64,000 bases of DNA from Heterobasidion occidentale (taxonomy: Eukaryota; Basidiomycota; Agaricomycetes; Russulales; Bondarzewiaceae), in contig JBCAQO010000012.1 in the NCBI GenBank assembly GCA_039111635.1, forward strand, positions 62,001-126,000, in the 5' to 3' direction. This document shows positions 32,355 to 45,334 of the stretch, piece by piece. Below the pieces are notes generated by a model. That model saw only the letters and a program-made list of their open reading frames with translations, searched no databases and was not told the origin of the DNA. How positions within the stretch are numbered: position 1 is the first letter of the stretch; the number at the start of each line of letters is the position of its first letter. A program made the translations under genes and the position numbers.

Positions 32355-34926
32355 ATGGGCATGCGCCCTCTTTCTCTCCACGTTTCCGCTCTCAATGACG
32401 ATGAATACGCAACATTCACGTCTTCGCTTGAAGACCTCGCAGCTCCCGATGCTGCTTCTCTAGGAGAGATCCACTACGAGAAGCTCTCCGTGACTTCGCG
32501 CGAGGCCCGTGCATGGCTCCGAGGTCGTTACCCTGACTTACCTTTGAATGATCTCGACGCTGTGAGCGCATACTGCTCTCATGCGTGTCTAGTGCTAACC
32601 GGACTGTGGAACTCGGAATGCTACACAGATATTACGACTGTTCGCACCACCGCCGGGGCAGGAGCCTGTACTCTCCGGAAACCAGTTCTTTGCTATTCTC
32701 CGTCTAGTTCTACATGTCCGGAGCGGTGCCGAGCTCGACAGAAACCTTGTATTTACTCAAGGTGAGCCTCGTTGTCATCATATCCTCCCCGCTCCTGCGA
32801 TCGAGTCCGGCCGCGATCTCTGCTCTACTCCAAGGCTACGCTTTGACGCCGAGTGTGGCCAATGCCGCTACGCGATCTCATCCTTTGCGCACATAAATGG
32901 CGGCCAAAGCTACAGCGCTAGGCTATGTACGCAAATTTCACTGCAAACCGTCACTCTGCGCGGCCTTGGAGCCGTTCTGCGTACTATATTCGGCTTGGCG
33001 CCTTACGGAGCTCGTACCTAATTGTCGGGCCTTAGCTCCTTTTCACAGCATTAGCTGTGACTTTCACTCCGTCCCTTTTGCCTGTTCTTAGGATCTGGGA
33101 TAGACGGGTGAACAGTTTGGTGCGCTCACATATATCCGCTTGGCGTTTGTAGATCTGCCTCGTCCGTCTATCTTGAACGCACTCACGGAAGCTGAGCTCT
33201 CCGTTCGCTGATCCAACATGCCTGATTCTTATCCCCTATAAATTTGTATCATATACCTTTGGAATGCTACGCGCTCTGGGATATATTTTATCTTTCTCCT
33301 CTATATCAGCTTCGAGAGATATTCATATAATCTATACTTGCAGTCCATCCGACACTATCCAAAAGCCGTTCTCAATCCCCTCTCAAACGACCACCGCCAC
33401 GACCGGCTCCACCCACACGACCCCGCCAATCCTCCGCCAGCACAACATTCGACGTTCCAACATCTGACACGAATCCATTTCACCACGCACCTAATGATCA
33501 TTCGACACCGGTGCAACCGCCCGTCCACCCTGATCGACGGCCGTCGCCTCCTGCTACCCTTCCGGCAGCTCCCAACCATCATACCTCCAACCCGTTCGTG
33601 AATCGCGCAAAGACCACACAGTCGACCACAAGCCCAGTCGTAGCAGTAGTGCAGCTCGATTCCAAGCAATCAGCAGAACGTAAACTCCCTCCTCTTCCAC
33701 CACGTAAACCGCCTGTCATTCCGCCAAGGACTTCTTCGATCTTGGTCCCCAGTGCATCCTCCTCTACAATGTTTGCCGCACAGTCGAAACCACCCCCTCC
33801 GCCACCAATTTTGCCAAAGGTTCCCCATCTGACAACCGCACTCATGAAGACATCCTTGCAGGCAAGCAAGGCTGCGCAGACTGCCAAGAAGGCCGAGGCA
33901 GAACGCGAATCGGCGCGGATTCTACAGGTGCTCAAGAGCAGCAATGCAGGACACTCGCGCAGCCGCAGCCCCGCACGGAACGGCAGCAACAGGCACAGCA
34001 GCACTGGCTCAATGTCCTCATCCGACGAGCGCCAATCGCGCCCGGCACTCGTCCCGGCGCTCCCTCCCCGGCGGAAGCTTAGTCCACCACCATCTTCCGC
34101 TGCCTCCACGCGCTCCTTCGAATCCATCGCAAATGCGACGCTTTCCAATGAGCCCGCGTTCGCCTCCGCTCCTGCGTATGGCACGTTCACGCGCAAGATG
34201 TACTCCAGCACTCCCGCAGCGTCCCGCTCCCCGTCCCGCTCGCCATCCCGACCGACAACGGATCTCCCGCCACCGATGCACCCCGACCGCAAGCTGCTCC
34301 CGCGGATTGGCGTGGATCCACCCTCACCCGTGTCACGCATGACCCGCTCCAAGTCGATGCACCAATCATCGCCACCTCCGATCCCGCCGCCGCTGCGCAG
34401 GAAACGTCCCGAGAGCGTGCAGCTTCCGCCCTCGCCCTCCGGCTCGCCAATGCACTCGGCCTTCTTTTCTGCTGGTCCGCCATCGACGGCGTCGGCAACG
34501 TCAGCCGCGGGATTCCCAAGGCTGGCGCGGCACCTTTCCTTGTCAGCGAAGAGGGAGAGTGGACCTGAGTCGACGGTCGCGGACCTACGGAAGACATTCA
34601 GTGGGTTAGGGCCAAAGTTTGATAAGGCGAGATATAAGGCGGAGGCAGGGCTGAGTCGGAGGGGCTATGTTCCGAGTGGGGGACTGTGGAGAGAGGAAGG
34701 GGAGGAGAGATTGGTAGGGTTTGGAGCGCGGGAGAGGGCGCAGAACGGTGCACGCAGAGGGGACGGAGCTGGAGGAAATAGTGGGGATGAGGAGGGGGTG
34801 GGAGTCGACGAAGACTCCACGCTGGACGGGTTAGAGGACGAGGAGGACGCGCTTGGACTGCGGGGACGGAATGTTGAGAGAGACGAGATGAAGTGGCCGG
34901 CCGGGGAGGGATGGAAGCCTCTTTGA
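32355..34926 (+). CDS. Proline-rich scaffold-like protein with N-terminal helical (EH/EF-hand-like) module
   Basis: Three exons (32355-32561, 32629-32761, 33344-34926) join in phase to give 640 residues. The first 113 residues form a compact helical domain (LNDDEYATFTSSLEDLAAPD, then ILRLFAPPPG, then GNQFFAILRLVLHV), reminiscent of EH or EF-hand-like modules. The rest is largely disordered. It has SH3-ligand-like runs (LPPLPPRKPPVIPPR, PALPPRRKLSPPP, PPIPPPLRRKR), Ser/Arg-Ser-Pro repeats and an Ala/Lys/Glu coiled segment (TSLQASKAAQTAKKAEAER). It ends in an acidic Gly-rich tail. Such architecture suggests an adaptor of the endocytic or actin-patch machinery, which is inference. The second intron is 582 nt, about ten times the usual length here. 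A 257-codon antisense open frame at 33579-34352 is a compositional shadow. Start could be ATG 32355 or 32361. Confidence 0.82.
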
Positions 34927-37900
34927 TTCGTCTCGTGAGCTACTGCGTTCGTCCTTTTCACGTTGCAGACTGCGCATGCAATCATACAAGATATGATAGA
35001 CATGCTATAGGAAGTCCCTACGGTATACGAACATGATTTCGTATTTGTACGATTAAATAGTCAGCTTGTTGCACATTCGAGGAGCTGGACCGGTGTATAC
35101 AAGTCACTGTGCAGGCATCGTATACCCGTATACCCAGGGGTTTGACTTGTTGTCTTAAACCCCGAGGTAGCAGGAACAATAAGTAGACCGTATGACTGGC
35201 CGGTCATCGGTGAACAGTGATGAAGCTCTACAATGTAAGCAGCACTTAAAAAGGATCTCGTATTTCTACGATTCTAAAAGCAACCTGGTGTATTCAGTCC
35301 TGACCTGGTACCGTAGGCGGTGGTCGGATCGTTAGCTAACGGCAGTCAGCCATTAAGACTCATTGCCAATTGAAAGTGGTAAGTTAGGAGGATCTGATTA
35401 GGAAAGTTCTGTGGTCTGGTCAGCCGACTCGCATAGACTCGCATGTATGACCTACTCGAGCTCGATCTGCGGGAGCGATTTATCCTGTAAATCCACAATG
35501 CTGTGGGTAAACCAATTCGAGCGCGATGAATCGAGTGTCGAGATCTCTTACGTTGCGATAATTGATCCAGTTCTAGACCCGTACGCGCTCCACCTTAGTT
35601 GGAGATTGACTTGCATCAGGCATCGCAGATGTGGGGTATTTACCTTGCTTCCGAGAGTTTGAAGGAGGTATGCAGGAAACGTCATCGGACCGATAAGGAC
35701 TGAGGGCCTCGACTCGAGGTGTGCGCTTCGCCGTTCTCGGTCAGAAAATCAGAATAATGACCCTTGAGATCAAGTCAGCCCTGGGCTTCTGTCGGAGTCA
35801 GATATCCTCCATTAAACGCCACGTGAACTACAGGTAAGAATTTGGCAAAAGAATCCCTGCCTCGACAAACCAGGGCTGAGAACTACTTGCTTATACCTGA
35901 TTCAGGACGGCCTTCCAGAATGACGCATCGTATGGACCTCATGGTGGCCGCTCAGGAGATCCAGAATATGTGGTACAGAAGTGACAGAAATGCCCCTCTT
36001 GCCTCGGTAAATCGCACGGGCCGGCAGGGACTGAGAATGAAGCAAACCTATTCAAGTGCGTCTATTGCGGCTCTACGTTTGCAGCAATTTCAAAGGTAAA
36101 CCTGCTTCGAAACATGTAAATCAATTACGAGCTTGCTTCGTCATAACGGACAGGGGAAACAAGCCACGCCGCTTTCTTCGAATCACTGAAGAGGCTCATC
36201 TTTGCTGGGGTAGCGGCGTGATAGGTACCAGGTTAGGTGAATGTACAGAACATGCAAAATGTACGGGCCATCTTAACACCGTCCTCTCTAGAACATACAC
36301 GTATGTGGTCAACGCTCGATGGATCGTCCGGCGAAGAACAAGGCGCGAGACGTACCTTGACCTACATTTCACAATCTGTGCGCAAGGTGATAGGAACATG
36401 ATATAGAACAGAAGATACCTACTTGAACCAGGGGTTTCAGCCGAATCCGCAACGGATGAAACCTCCATCATCGGAACTCTCTGCCACAAATGGGCTTGGG
36501 CTGCACATGGGCAGTCAAATGATAGACAATTGCTAAACTGCCCGAAGAACCTATAAGAAGAGACAATATGGCAGCAGGAGCAGCGGTTGTCTTCGCCAAG
36601 TCGAGATGAGCAAATGAAGAAAGGCCCTGTCGTTCATAAATTCTATAGAATAGGCTCAACTTCGATGGATCGCCGCCGTGACCAATGCCCACAAGAGGAG
36701 ACCTCGGTGTCTGAGACATGATCAAGAGTCCTGCTTGATTCTGTAGCCAGAACCGTGTATCGTCTGGCACGTGTACGCTAAAACTGTAGGTAAGAAGGTT
36801 GTCGAAGGAAGAACCGGCCAGGGCTCTTGACACGAGAATGGTGAGCTTTTACGGTACATGTATACAACTCAGTCAATGAGCAATACCTCGGATTTTGTAC
36901 CTACCAGTGGTCAATATCTGTTATATGGCCCGCGGAGAAAGAAGACTGGACATGAAATTAGAATAGTATGCAGAGAAAAAATAATGACCTACCGAGAGCC
37001 GGTCTTGACATTCATATTAACTCAGGAGTGTCACCGGAAAAAAAGCGGAAGCACACCCGGCAGATGACAAACTGAGGAGACATGGATATCCGCCGATATT
37101 TGGACCAACCGGATGTCTGCATCCTCAGCATCACGTCCACTCATCTGGGCGAGTAGTTTTGTGTCTGATGTCACCCCCCACCCAGTCAGGCAGAAAACCT
37201 ACACTATACGAGACGGGAGTAGCGTTACAGGTATTGGAGGTCGGGATAATCAAGCTGTAGCGCATACATCTGGATTTGAAGAGATAACACGCGAAAATCG
37301 GTGATTCACCTAGCGCTCTGAGCTGTCAGCTATTCAAAAGCAAGGGTCATTTTGTCCACAGGTGCCGTGAACGACTACATTCCATGACCTAGAGAGCTTG
37401 ACTTGTGCTGCAGTACGGCAGACCTGGCTGCCCAGAACACATTGATCCTTAAGCAGTAAGCGCTTATCCGCGCGTCTAATGACAATGGATGGTTTAGCGC
37501 TGTCGTGCCACCTTCCAAGAAGGAAATATTGACCACTCACGACGGAAGCAAAGCGAGAATCCCAGTTTTCCGATAGACCCTAAGATCAAACCTTAGGCGC
37601 TTGAGCACGAGCAAGAATATCATTATAGGCTAGGCTCACGATACAGCGCGTCGGTCAGCCCGGTGACGATCATTTCGCAAGTTGGGAGCAATCAACGACG
37701 AATCACTCCCAACTATGGAGCTCAAAGGCAGAATGTCAACTAAATTACTGCTGTCGACTTAGCCGTATACTATGGGGTATCAACTCACCAGGCCATCTGA
37801 TTTCGGTATTCGGAGTTGCAGTTACTATAACGGCGGATGCCATGGGCCAGCTCGAGACCTGATGACAGGTAGAATCGATACTTGAAACCGACGAAAGGAA

Positions 37901-38411
37901 GAGTCAACGTATATCAGATAACGTTCATGGAACCTGTCATAAACATGAGTCCAAACGTGAATGATGAGCGGAAACAAGATCCGCAGTGCGACTAGTCATT
38001 TTGTACGGCAGCCTTGCTCTCCGGTGGGAAATCGGGAAAGTCACATATCAAGACAGGCGGCGTGGTGTCGCTCACGAGAGATACGCTGAGCCGGACGACT
38101 TTAGAAGGTCTCGGGGACGCCGGCAATTGAAGGCTGGTAAAAAGAGAACCGTGGACAGGTTGTCTTGGTTTCAAAGGCCGAGAATCGATCTCGATGAAGG
38201 TCACTAAGCCTGTAAACAAGACCCGAATAATAACTCTGACCACACGCGTTGGTTTAATTGAAACAAAATTCGTTTAATAAATAATCACAGACAACATGAC
38301 AGCGCTTGCAGGCCGACAAGATCAGACACATGGAGAAGCAAGTCTGTGAGAACATTCAGCGTAAAGGTAGATGGCCCCAACAGTATGACTCACATAATGA
38401 TACGAAAAAGG
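34927..38411. other. 3.5-kb region without an assignable gene
   Basis: No gene could be supported. On the minus strand, open frames at 36468-36833, 37334-37540 and 37992-38243 read partly protein-like and might be exons of an unfamiliar secreted protein. I could not connect them in phase, and the intervening sequence has many stops. On the plus strand, 35842-36099 is open without motif. No repeats of note. Confidence 0.35.
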
Positions 38412-39243
38412 CTACCACACGCTTTGCTGTGAAGTGTTTCCGCCGTTAGGGATGGATTGCGGCATGACAGTGCTGCGTGGCGCGTTTGCTGCTTCACGGT
38501 TCGCAAGGGCGTCTGCATCCTTTCGGTATTCTATCTTCTCGACGCGGACCTCGCCTTCGATTAATTGATACACGTAGGTTACCACAACGGGGCCTTGTAT
38601 ATCCATTAGCGCGAATGAGGGGGTGGGGTCGCTGCTCATTCAACGTCGCGAATCAAGAGCGCTGGAAGTTAGGTCATGAATCTGAACGAGGAGTGAATGT
38701 ACCCAATAAAGGCGCCTGACCAAGCGCCAGTAGCCGATCCTGGATTGACGAAGAAATGCCCATCGTACTCGAGCGCTTGGAAGCTTCAGGGAAAGGTCAG
38801 TGTGGGTAGCAAACGAGACAGGGGAGTATGCAACGCACGTGTGTGTGTGCCCTGAAACGAGGACGTCGACGTCCATCTGTCGCGCCAGTGCACTGAGCGA
38901 ATCAAGGTCTCCAGTGGGTATGCATTGGTGACCGTGGATGACTCCAATTTTGATTGGTGAATGTGTTACAGTGATTGATTGCGGAAAAGCAGCACTCTGA
39001 AAAGCCATGTTATACCTTCAATATGCGCTTAGAGGGTGTACATACCTCATCGTAATCCCCTCGCACGACATGAACATCTGCTGCGACCGTGCGCAGATAC
39101 TCATACGTTTCTCGATCACAGATATTCCCCGTGCATAGAATCTGCTGAATCTTTCCTGGAACCAAGAGTTTTTTGAACTTTGATGGAAGGTCATGAATAC
39201 GATGAGGAATGTGGAGGTCGCCAATGACGAGAACGAGGACCAT
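38412..39243 (-). CDS. VPS29: Retromer subunit Vps29
   Basis: Four exons (39046-39243, 38839-38996, 38703-38783, 38412-38631) give 218 residues. The calcineurin-like phosphoesterase fold is clear: [12 protein letters not shown] at the N-terminus, [38 protein letters not shown], then [31 protein letters not shown] closes the fold. Vps29 is the metallophosphatase-like scaffold of the retromer core with Vps26 and Vps35, sorting cargo from endosomes to the Golgi. The Asn in GNICD replaces a metal ligand found in active enzymes, as in other Vps29 proteins. A Ser/Asn-rich tail of about 25 residues extends the usual length. Exon 4 could start at either of two nearby AG sites (38631 or three bases upstream). 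It is head-to-head with MDM35, 118 bp between start codons. Confidence 0.95.
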
Positions 39244-39361
39244 GTTGTGCTAGACGACGTCGATGACACCGAGACGAGCCGCCCCTTGCCTTGGTATCCC
39301 TCGGCATCTCGGCACGATACTGAGGCTTCGTCAGCTGGCGGTGATGAGTCTGCTCTGTACC
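39244..39361. promoter_or_regulatory. 118-bp bidirectional promoter shared by VPS29 and MDM35
   Basis: The two start codons face away from each other with 118 bp between them, so both transcripts must initiate inside or very near this interval. It contains no obvious TATA box. No specific regulator site was recognised. Confidence 0.7.
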
Positions 39362-39784
39362 ATGGCCCACAGTCTTACAGACGAATGCACCCCTCTCAAG
39401 CTTGAGTACGACTCCTGTTTCAATTCTTGGTTCGAAGGGTACCTTGAGCCAGCTGTATCTGCCTCTGCGTCCCCAGATCAACGTGCGAAATACTCCAAGG
39501 CGAAAGCTGAAGAGTATGAGCGCAAGTGTGGCAAAATATGGGCCAGCTACCGTGACTGCGTGCAAGTAAGCACCCGTTTCTTCGCCTTTACTTTCTTTTG
39601 TCTCTGAATAATTCTATCTCTCCGCTGTCATTGATAATGCCCTGTCGATGTCGAACCCCAGAAAGCGGTGAAGGAACGAGGGTTAGATGAATTGCTGGAT
39701 CAGGCAAGAAAAGAAAATCCTCTGACAGATCCTCCTTCAACGACCCCGACCTCGACGGAATCATCGTCCACTTCACTCAGATAG
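39362..39784 (+). CDS. MDM35: Mdm35 (TRIAP1-like) twin CX9C intermembrane-space protein
   Basis: Two exons (39362-39565, 39662-39784) joined across a 96-nt intron give 108 residues. The sequence MAHSLTDECTPLKLEYDSCF supplies the first CX9C pair (Cys9, Cys19). CGKIWASYRDC supplies the second (Cys56, Cys66). The spacer has the NSWFEGYL segment typical of Mdm35. The protein is imported through Mia40 oxidative folding and pairs with Ups1/Ups2-type lipid carriers that move phosphatidic acid and phosphatidylserine between mitochondrial membranes. A short Ser/Thr/Pro-rich tail follows the second helix. The open frame extends upstream of 39362, but the ATG chosen matches the family start. Confidence 0.93.
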
Positions 39785-42700
39785 GTAACAGTAGGACCGG
39801 CTGTTCGTCTGTTCCACGCTAATTGTATCATTGTGGCGGCTGCTACACCCTTAGTGGTCATATTGTTTCTGTCTTCAAGGAGGCGAAGAATCCCTCTCTT
39901 CTGTGTATTCCCCTTGCCCAATTGCATCATGTCGTTGAGGTCGCACGACATCCCCAAGTAAACTGCAGTTGCATGAGGTTCATTGTGCCCATGCGTCACG
40001 ATATCATGTAAGTGACGCCGCCCTCTCCTCAATATGATATTTCGACCAGGCCATCTTCCCGTTATCTTACCCCCGCATCATCCCAATGAGGAAGGTGCGT
40101 TCCACCATCAAGGACCCAATAAACACTGGCCACCGCCGGGCACGCAGAAGCTTTTAGGTCCGTTTATTCGGCCGCCCTCCTCCGCCTCCTGCTACTCTCC
40201 TGCTGAGATAGTCAATCAAATTTCAAACCCGACTAAAAAAGCCCTGTGGCGTAGCCTGCGTGTCCATACATACGTTTAACGGCATCACGCAGCATGCAAG
40301 TTATCGGCAGCTAATCCTCCAGATCTCATACCGCTACCTCCCTCACGAACATTAGATTCAAGGGTGCAAATCGCTTTTACGAGAACTTAATTTCATAATT
40401 GATTTCACTTTCTCATATCGGTCCTCATTTGGAGACAGGGGCTGGTAGGGGCTGGTGGGGGAGGGTATGGGGCAGCAGCATCTTGTGACTGACTGTTTGA
40501 GTTTACATTGCTGCTTCGCTTTCATCGAGGAATCATTAATCAAGGCCATTATCCAATATCTGATCGTGAAGATGCACGAGCGGCTTCCCAGGGTATAAAA
40601 AGGACAACTTGCCGCATCTATACTGCTGATCTGTAGCCTTTGTCAATGATGGTCTTTTGGGCAATCAAAACGCCGGAGACCTATCCCCCACACTACCTAG
40701 CGCATAGATGCAACTGGCACACGTTATCGGATTCTCAGCGAGGCCAATCCAGGCAATGTCATCATCCATTATTCCATGTCACCTATGGGCGCGGTGTTTA
40801 CAGCACCTTTCCTCAGTGCATGTCGACGATCTGCTTCCATCGGCTTCGCGTGCATTTTCAAATTACTGACTGACATCGACTTCTTCCCCTGCGACCTCAC
40901 CGCGGCTGCATTCCTCCCTTAGATCTCTTCGCTTGCTAGCTTGTCTTCGACATCTTCGGATCCCAAGATGGGGCTTCTATGAATCTGGAAAAGCCACACT
41001 GCATGTGATCAATCTTGATTCTCAGATCAGAAATCCTGGACATTCAGTAAGCGTATTTAGGAGTAAACATTGAACAGGGAACAAAGTCGTAACAAAACTG
41101 TAGGATTCCAGGCATCGTCACATATGTAGTTTGTATTTTCTGAGCTCGGTCTGGGGGATACACGCTCACTGCAACATATCTCGGGAGCCACACCGGCAAG
41201 GAGGCTGATTGAATAGCGGTGAACTAGGAGAGTTTCACTTTGGCTTGCGCCGGCATATCTGGGAATCACAGAGTCCACCGCCGACTGTATCTTCAGAGAT
41301 GCAGGATGCTGATCCATACATTGGCGCAGCAGTCCGTCCAGTAACGAAACTCGATGGATTATCACCGTTTCCGACATCTTCCGCTTAACCTCACCAGCAA
41401 TAGAGCTTCATACATCACGTCAAGGACTGCATCAAGGACTGCAGTTTGTTTGGATCAGCTCTTGAGTGCCTGTTTGAAGAGACTGCGAGCCTCATGATGC
41501 TGTGACGCGCAACCTCGCGCAACTCGGTTTGACGCTGACAGCGAAAATGAAAGGTAAAGATCCAGTCAAAGCCCGAGGAAATCGCGCCGAACCCGCGGTA
41601 CCGATTGCTCACCCTTAGGCGCTCATCGTTCTCGAGGGCCGTTGAGAAGCATTCATGCAAGCAGGCAACATTTCCGAGGATTGACAGCAAGTGTATTGCA
41701 AGGTACGACGGTCGCAATACAATCCGCTGTAAGATAAGATTATGCTGTGCGATGGATAGATAAGATGGATACAAACGTCGTCATGGAATGTAGCCTCGAA
41801 CTAGACCATGATGCGAGGCCCAACTGCTTCCACCTCAAGTGAGGACAACTCGCTGACACATTTAGCAGCCAAATCTAGAGAGGAGGGTGGGGGTGGCGTC
41901 TCGGTGTCTAGCATAGTTCGGCAAGAGTGCATCATCCTGACCACTGTACTTCCATCCAAGAAAAGAAAGATCGACCTTACTGTGTGAAATCAAGTCCTGA
42001 AGTAGCAGATGTTCTCGGCATTCGCGAAGCCGACATAGGGTATTCCAAAAGAGTTGAACGACGATCGTGTAGCAGCACGGTGTTGGCCGGCGGCGATTGG
42101 GACGCCGGACTTCCCCGCTCCATGGGCATCATCCCATAGGACATTCATGATTCGAATGCGAGATGATTCGGGCACAGCATCAGTCGTCGTGAGACTCACC
42201 TGTAGAGCGGCATCAGTACGTAGAGGAAGCGCACGGACACACTGTACGTACCAAGTTCTGCAGTCTGGACACGGTGCTAAGACGGTGGGGCGTTCGAGAG
42301 CTGGTGCGATTACGAGAAACGTCACATATATAATGCATTAGAGAGATGCCAGAGGGAGGTCCCATGACCATAGAAATGTACACACCTGGGATCACTTCTT
42401 CACCAACGCAATCGTGTGTGTCAAGGCAACGTCTTCCCGACTTCCGTCCACTACAACGCATGTGTTTCGGCACCCACCACGGCCGGGATATACGAGCTAG
42501 AAAGACCTGCTCGAAGGCCAAGATGATCATGGTGAGGACTTCGAGAACTTGAAGCAGCGCGGACGAGATATCTTGGTCTGAGGTCCCGCGGGTCTACACA
42601 TGCAGCTAGCCCAGATTGCAGTCATGAGGGTAGAGACAGCAAGGAGGAGATAGCGTCGACGAGGAGTTGTAGCTTGAAAGAAGTGGACTCCGAGGCGAGC

Positions 42701-43810
42701 GCTTTCGCGCGTGACGCCGAGCGCTCCGATGTCACCAGATGTCACCGATTAGATCGGCACGGCGCAAGCCGACATGAAGTCCGGAATTTGTGCGACCCTG
42801 TGCGACCACAACCTACAAAAAAACACTAGACTTGAAACCAGGGGGGGCCGGCGGAAGCCAAGAGGAGCCCGTCGATAATTCGATGACATTTTGCTCACGA
42901 TAGCCCCGGCAGGCTCCCAGAGCCACTGGCGCTCGATGTGAGGACGACGAGCGAAGGGAACGAACTGGAAAGAGGCGCCCAAGTGACATGATCAGTATCG
43001 ACCACCATATGCAGGACGGCAGCGGCTCGATCGCATAGATATGCAATTTGGACTCGGCCGCGATGTCATGGTTGTGGCAACGTTTCGTGGGTACATGCGC
43101 TTCCCTGCGTCATTATGTCGACGACGCTTGGTGATCTTCCATGTTGGAGCAAGGTCGAGGCTCACTGCTGCATCAATCTATCAGCAGGCGTGCTAATTTC
43201 TCATAGCGATAGCAAGTGGCTTGCGACACCGACTGCTAGCCGCTGCTGATTCCTGAAGCATCGAGAAGTGCGTTTCACTCTGTTCGGAGATAGAACTTGC
43301 GGAAGCGGCACGGGTGACCTGCTCAGCTGAGTGCTGGATAAAAAGTACTTTGGTCGGACTTCGGGTGAGGGTCGCATTGTAAGAAGCTAAGCAGACCTTC
43401 GGGAAGAAGGGAGGTCGAAAACCTCGATTTTCGAATGTGCCATTGCGGTGTACGTATTTGTACGAGTAATGTAGGTGGTGGAGAATATGATATAACGACC
43501 CAATGAATACTTTTTCAAGCGGTGGGATGTACGAAGCACAAGACCAGTGTGAAGACCAAGAATCAGGACAAGAAATGAAGCATTCGATACAGAACAATGC
43601 GGGGTTTGCAAGTGAACAAGACGGGACCGGTGACAGGAGGCAGAAGATCGTCCATGAGCATGAGTTATATAACACAAGTGAGTCCACAGCAAATCAATCT
43701 CGCAAAAGGTAGATTGTTCCACGGATTTAGCTGAAAGGTTAAATCCTATCAGAGGGTATACACTATTGCAATAGCGGCAACCGGGAGCAATCTCGTCGGT
43801 ACCCAGCTCC
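39785..43810. other. 4-kb region, possible unknown minus-strand gene at 41.0-43.0 kb
   Basis: Several minus-strand frames look partly protein-like. One is 42521-42600, which reads DISSALLQVLEVLTMIILAF and is followed by a GT. Others are 41990-42325 and 41057-41377. I could not connect them in phase and do not recognise them. They may be exons of an unfamiliar or decayed gene. On the plus strand a TATAAAAAGG box at 40594-40603 precedes a 75-codon open frame from ATG 40646, which has no signal peptide and no known motif. The 3' UTR of the zinc-cluster regulator gene probably occupies the last few hundred bases. Confidence 0.3.
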
Positions 43811-45334
43811 CTAGGAGCCTCGAGGGAACGGCGTGTACGCTGATGAAAGGGGAGCGTATGTCGAAAATTGGGGGGCAGCAGCAGTATCCGACTCCTGGTA
43901 ACCGGTCCCGAAGTCTTGGTGATAGACAGGTGCCGCTCCAAGTTTATATGGGTCAGCGTGCTGCGCATTGTATAGCGTGTCGCTAGAGAAGTACTGGGGT
44001 GACATGGTAGATCTGAACGATAATGAACACTTTGAGTCTATGCCACGATGCAAGGATATATGATAGATGGAGTGCTCACGAGACATATGGTGGAGGGAAA
44101 TCATAGTGGATGTGGGCATCCTCAGACGGCGTCTGGAAGTTGGCATCGATGGAGGCGTAGTGAGAGGACAAAGGAGCACCGAATGTGGACTGTGACACAG
44201 AGCCGTCGAACGAAAGGGAGGCAGAGGAAGACTGGTCGCCGGAGGCCCCGAGGAGGGATGCAGATGATAGATGACGAAGTGGTCGAGGCGCAAGAATGGA
44301 GGCATCACTCGGGAGATGGAGATGTTGGAGCTCGTCAGAGTACGAAGGAACAGGATAAGCTGAATCTTGGTAATGGATCAGCGAACCATCGTCGCTAGGC
44401 GTAGAGGACGTATGCTCGGGGAACCGCCACGCCTCGTCCATGGCGAATTCATCAGAGGGAGTCGAGCCCTCCCATGACACAGCCGCAGGGCTCACACCCA
44501 GCGGATATGCGAAAGCCAGAGGATCGTCCTCATGCTTGAGAGAGAGGTCGCGAGTGTGGTAGTCCTTCTCAGAAGAGACATCGTCGCCGACGACGCGCAC
44601 TACCGGCGGAGAGGCGACCGTAGTCACGTCCCGGCGGCGACGACGATTCTTGGCTGGGCCCCGGTCTGGTTCCGCCTCTGAGGCGTATTGACAAGCATAG
44701 CCTCGTGAGGTGCATCGGGCACACGACGGGCGGGTACCGGAACACTTGAAGTGCAGCAAAGCGATGAGCACCCATGGCGAGGATGGAGAGGGGGATGAGG
44801 GCTTACCTTAGCCTTGCGCTCTCGGCACTTCTTGCAGGCCTCGACCGCTCGCTGGTTCTTTAGCGGTGTCGGAGAGCGGAGGAAGATGCAGTCCCCCTCT
44901 GGGCCCGGCAAGGTGCCTGCACGATATTCCTCGTACTCGGGGCCCCAGGCCACGTGATACGGAATAAGATTCCAGGCATTGTCCGCATCGTTCGGAAGAG
45001 AGGCACTGGCGGAGGGCGGGGAAGGTAACGAGCAGCTGGAAGGGGACGAGGGATACGTGTTCGGGGAGGCGGACGCGTCGAGCCGATGGCCGGAGAGTGA
45101 GCGGCGGTCGCAGGCAAGGTCCCATTGGGGCCCGGAGAATGAATGGTGCGAGATGTTTTGTCTGCCGCTGCTCCAGTCAGCAGACAGATTGGTGGGGGCG
45201 CTGGTGGGCCGGGTGGCAGGGGAGGATGTGCCACGACCGGCGAGGTCAGGGTAGGCTGGGTCGTTTGGGAAACGACCGCTGAGGCGGGGGGTGGGGTAGT
45301 CGTCTGTGAACGGGGTAAAGGAGGAGGAAGACAT
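43811..45334 (-). CDS. Zn(II)2Cys6 binuclear zinc cluster transcription factor
   Basis: Three exons (44807-45334, 44080-44744, 43811-44012) give 464 residues. The DNA-binding domain lies in the middle: Cys167, 170, 177, 184, 187 and 194 in CX2CX6CX6CX2CX6C spacing (ACKKCRERKAK then CSGTRPSCARCTSRGYAC). The first intron falls between Lys176 and Cys177. An NRRRRR basic patch just after the cluster is a probable linker or nuclear localisation signal. The 160 residues before the cluster and the 270 after are Ser/Pro-rich and acidic, with no visible fungal-specific middle homology domain. That fits a short activator-type protein whose target genes cannot be read from the sequence. All phases close and no defects were seen. 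Confidence 0.92.

Noticed and set aside
33579..34352. 257-codon antisense open frame inside the proline-rich gene
   Set aside because: It mirrors the Ser/Pro/Arg-rich coding strand, has no motif, and the sense frame is longer and splice-consistent.
43193..43968. Overlapping minus-strand frames of 164 and 193 codons downstream of the zinc-cluster gene
   Set aside because: Composition is rich in Ser, Cys and His, there is no motif, and part of the second overlaps the real third exon in the wrong frame. Probably 3' UTR.
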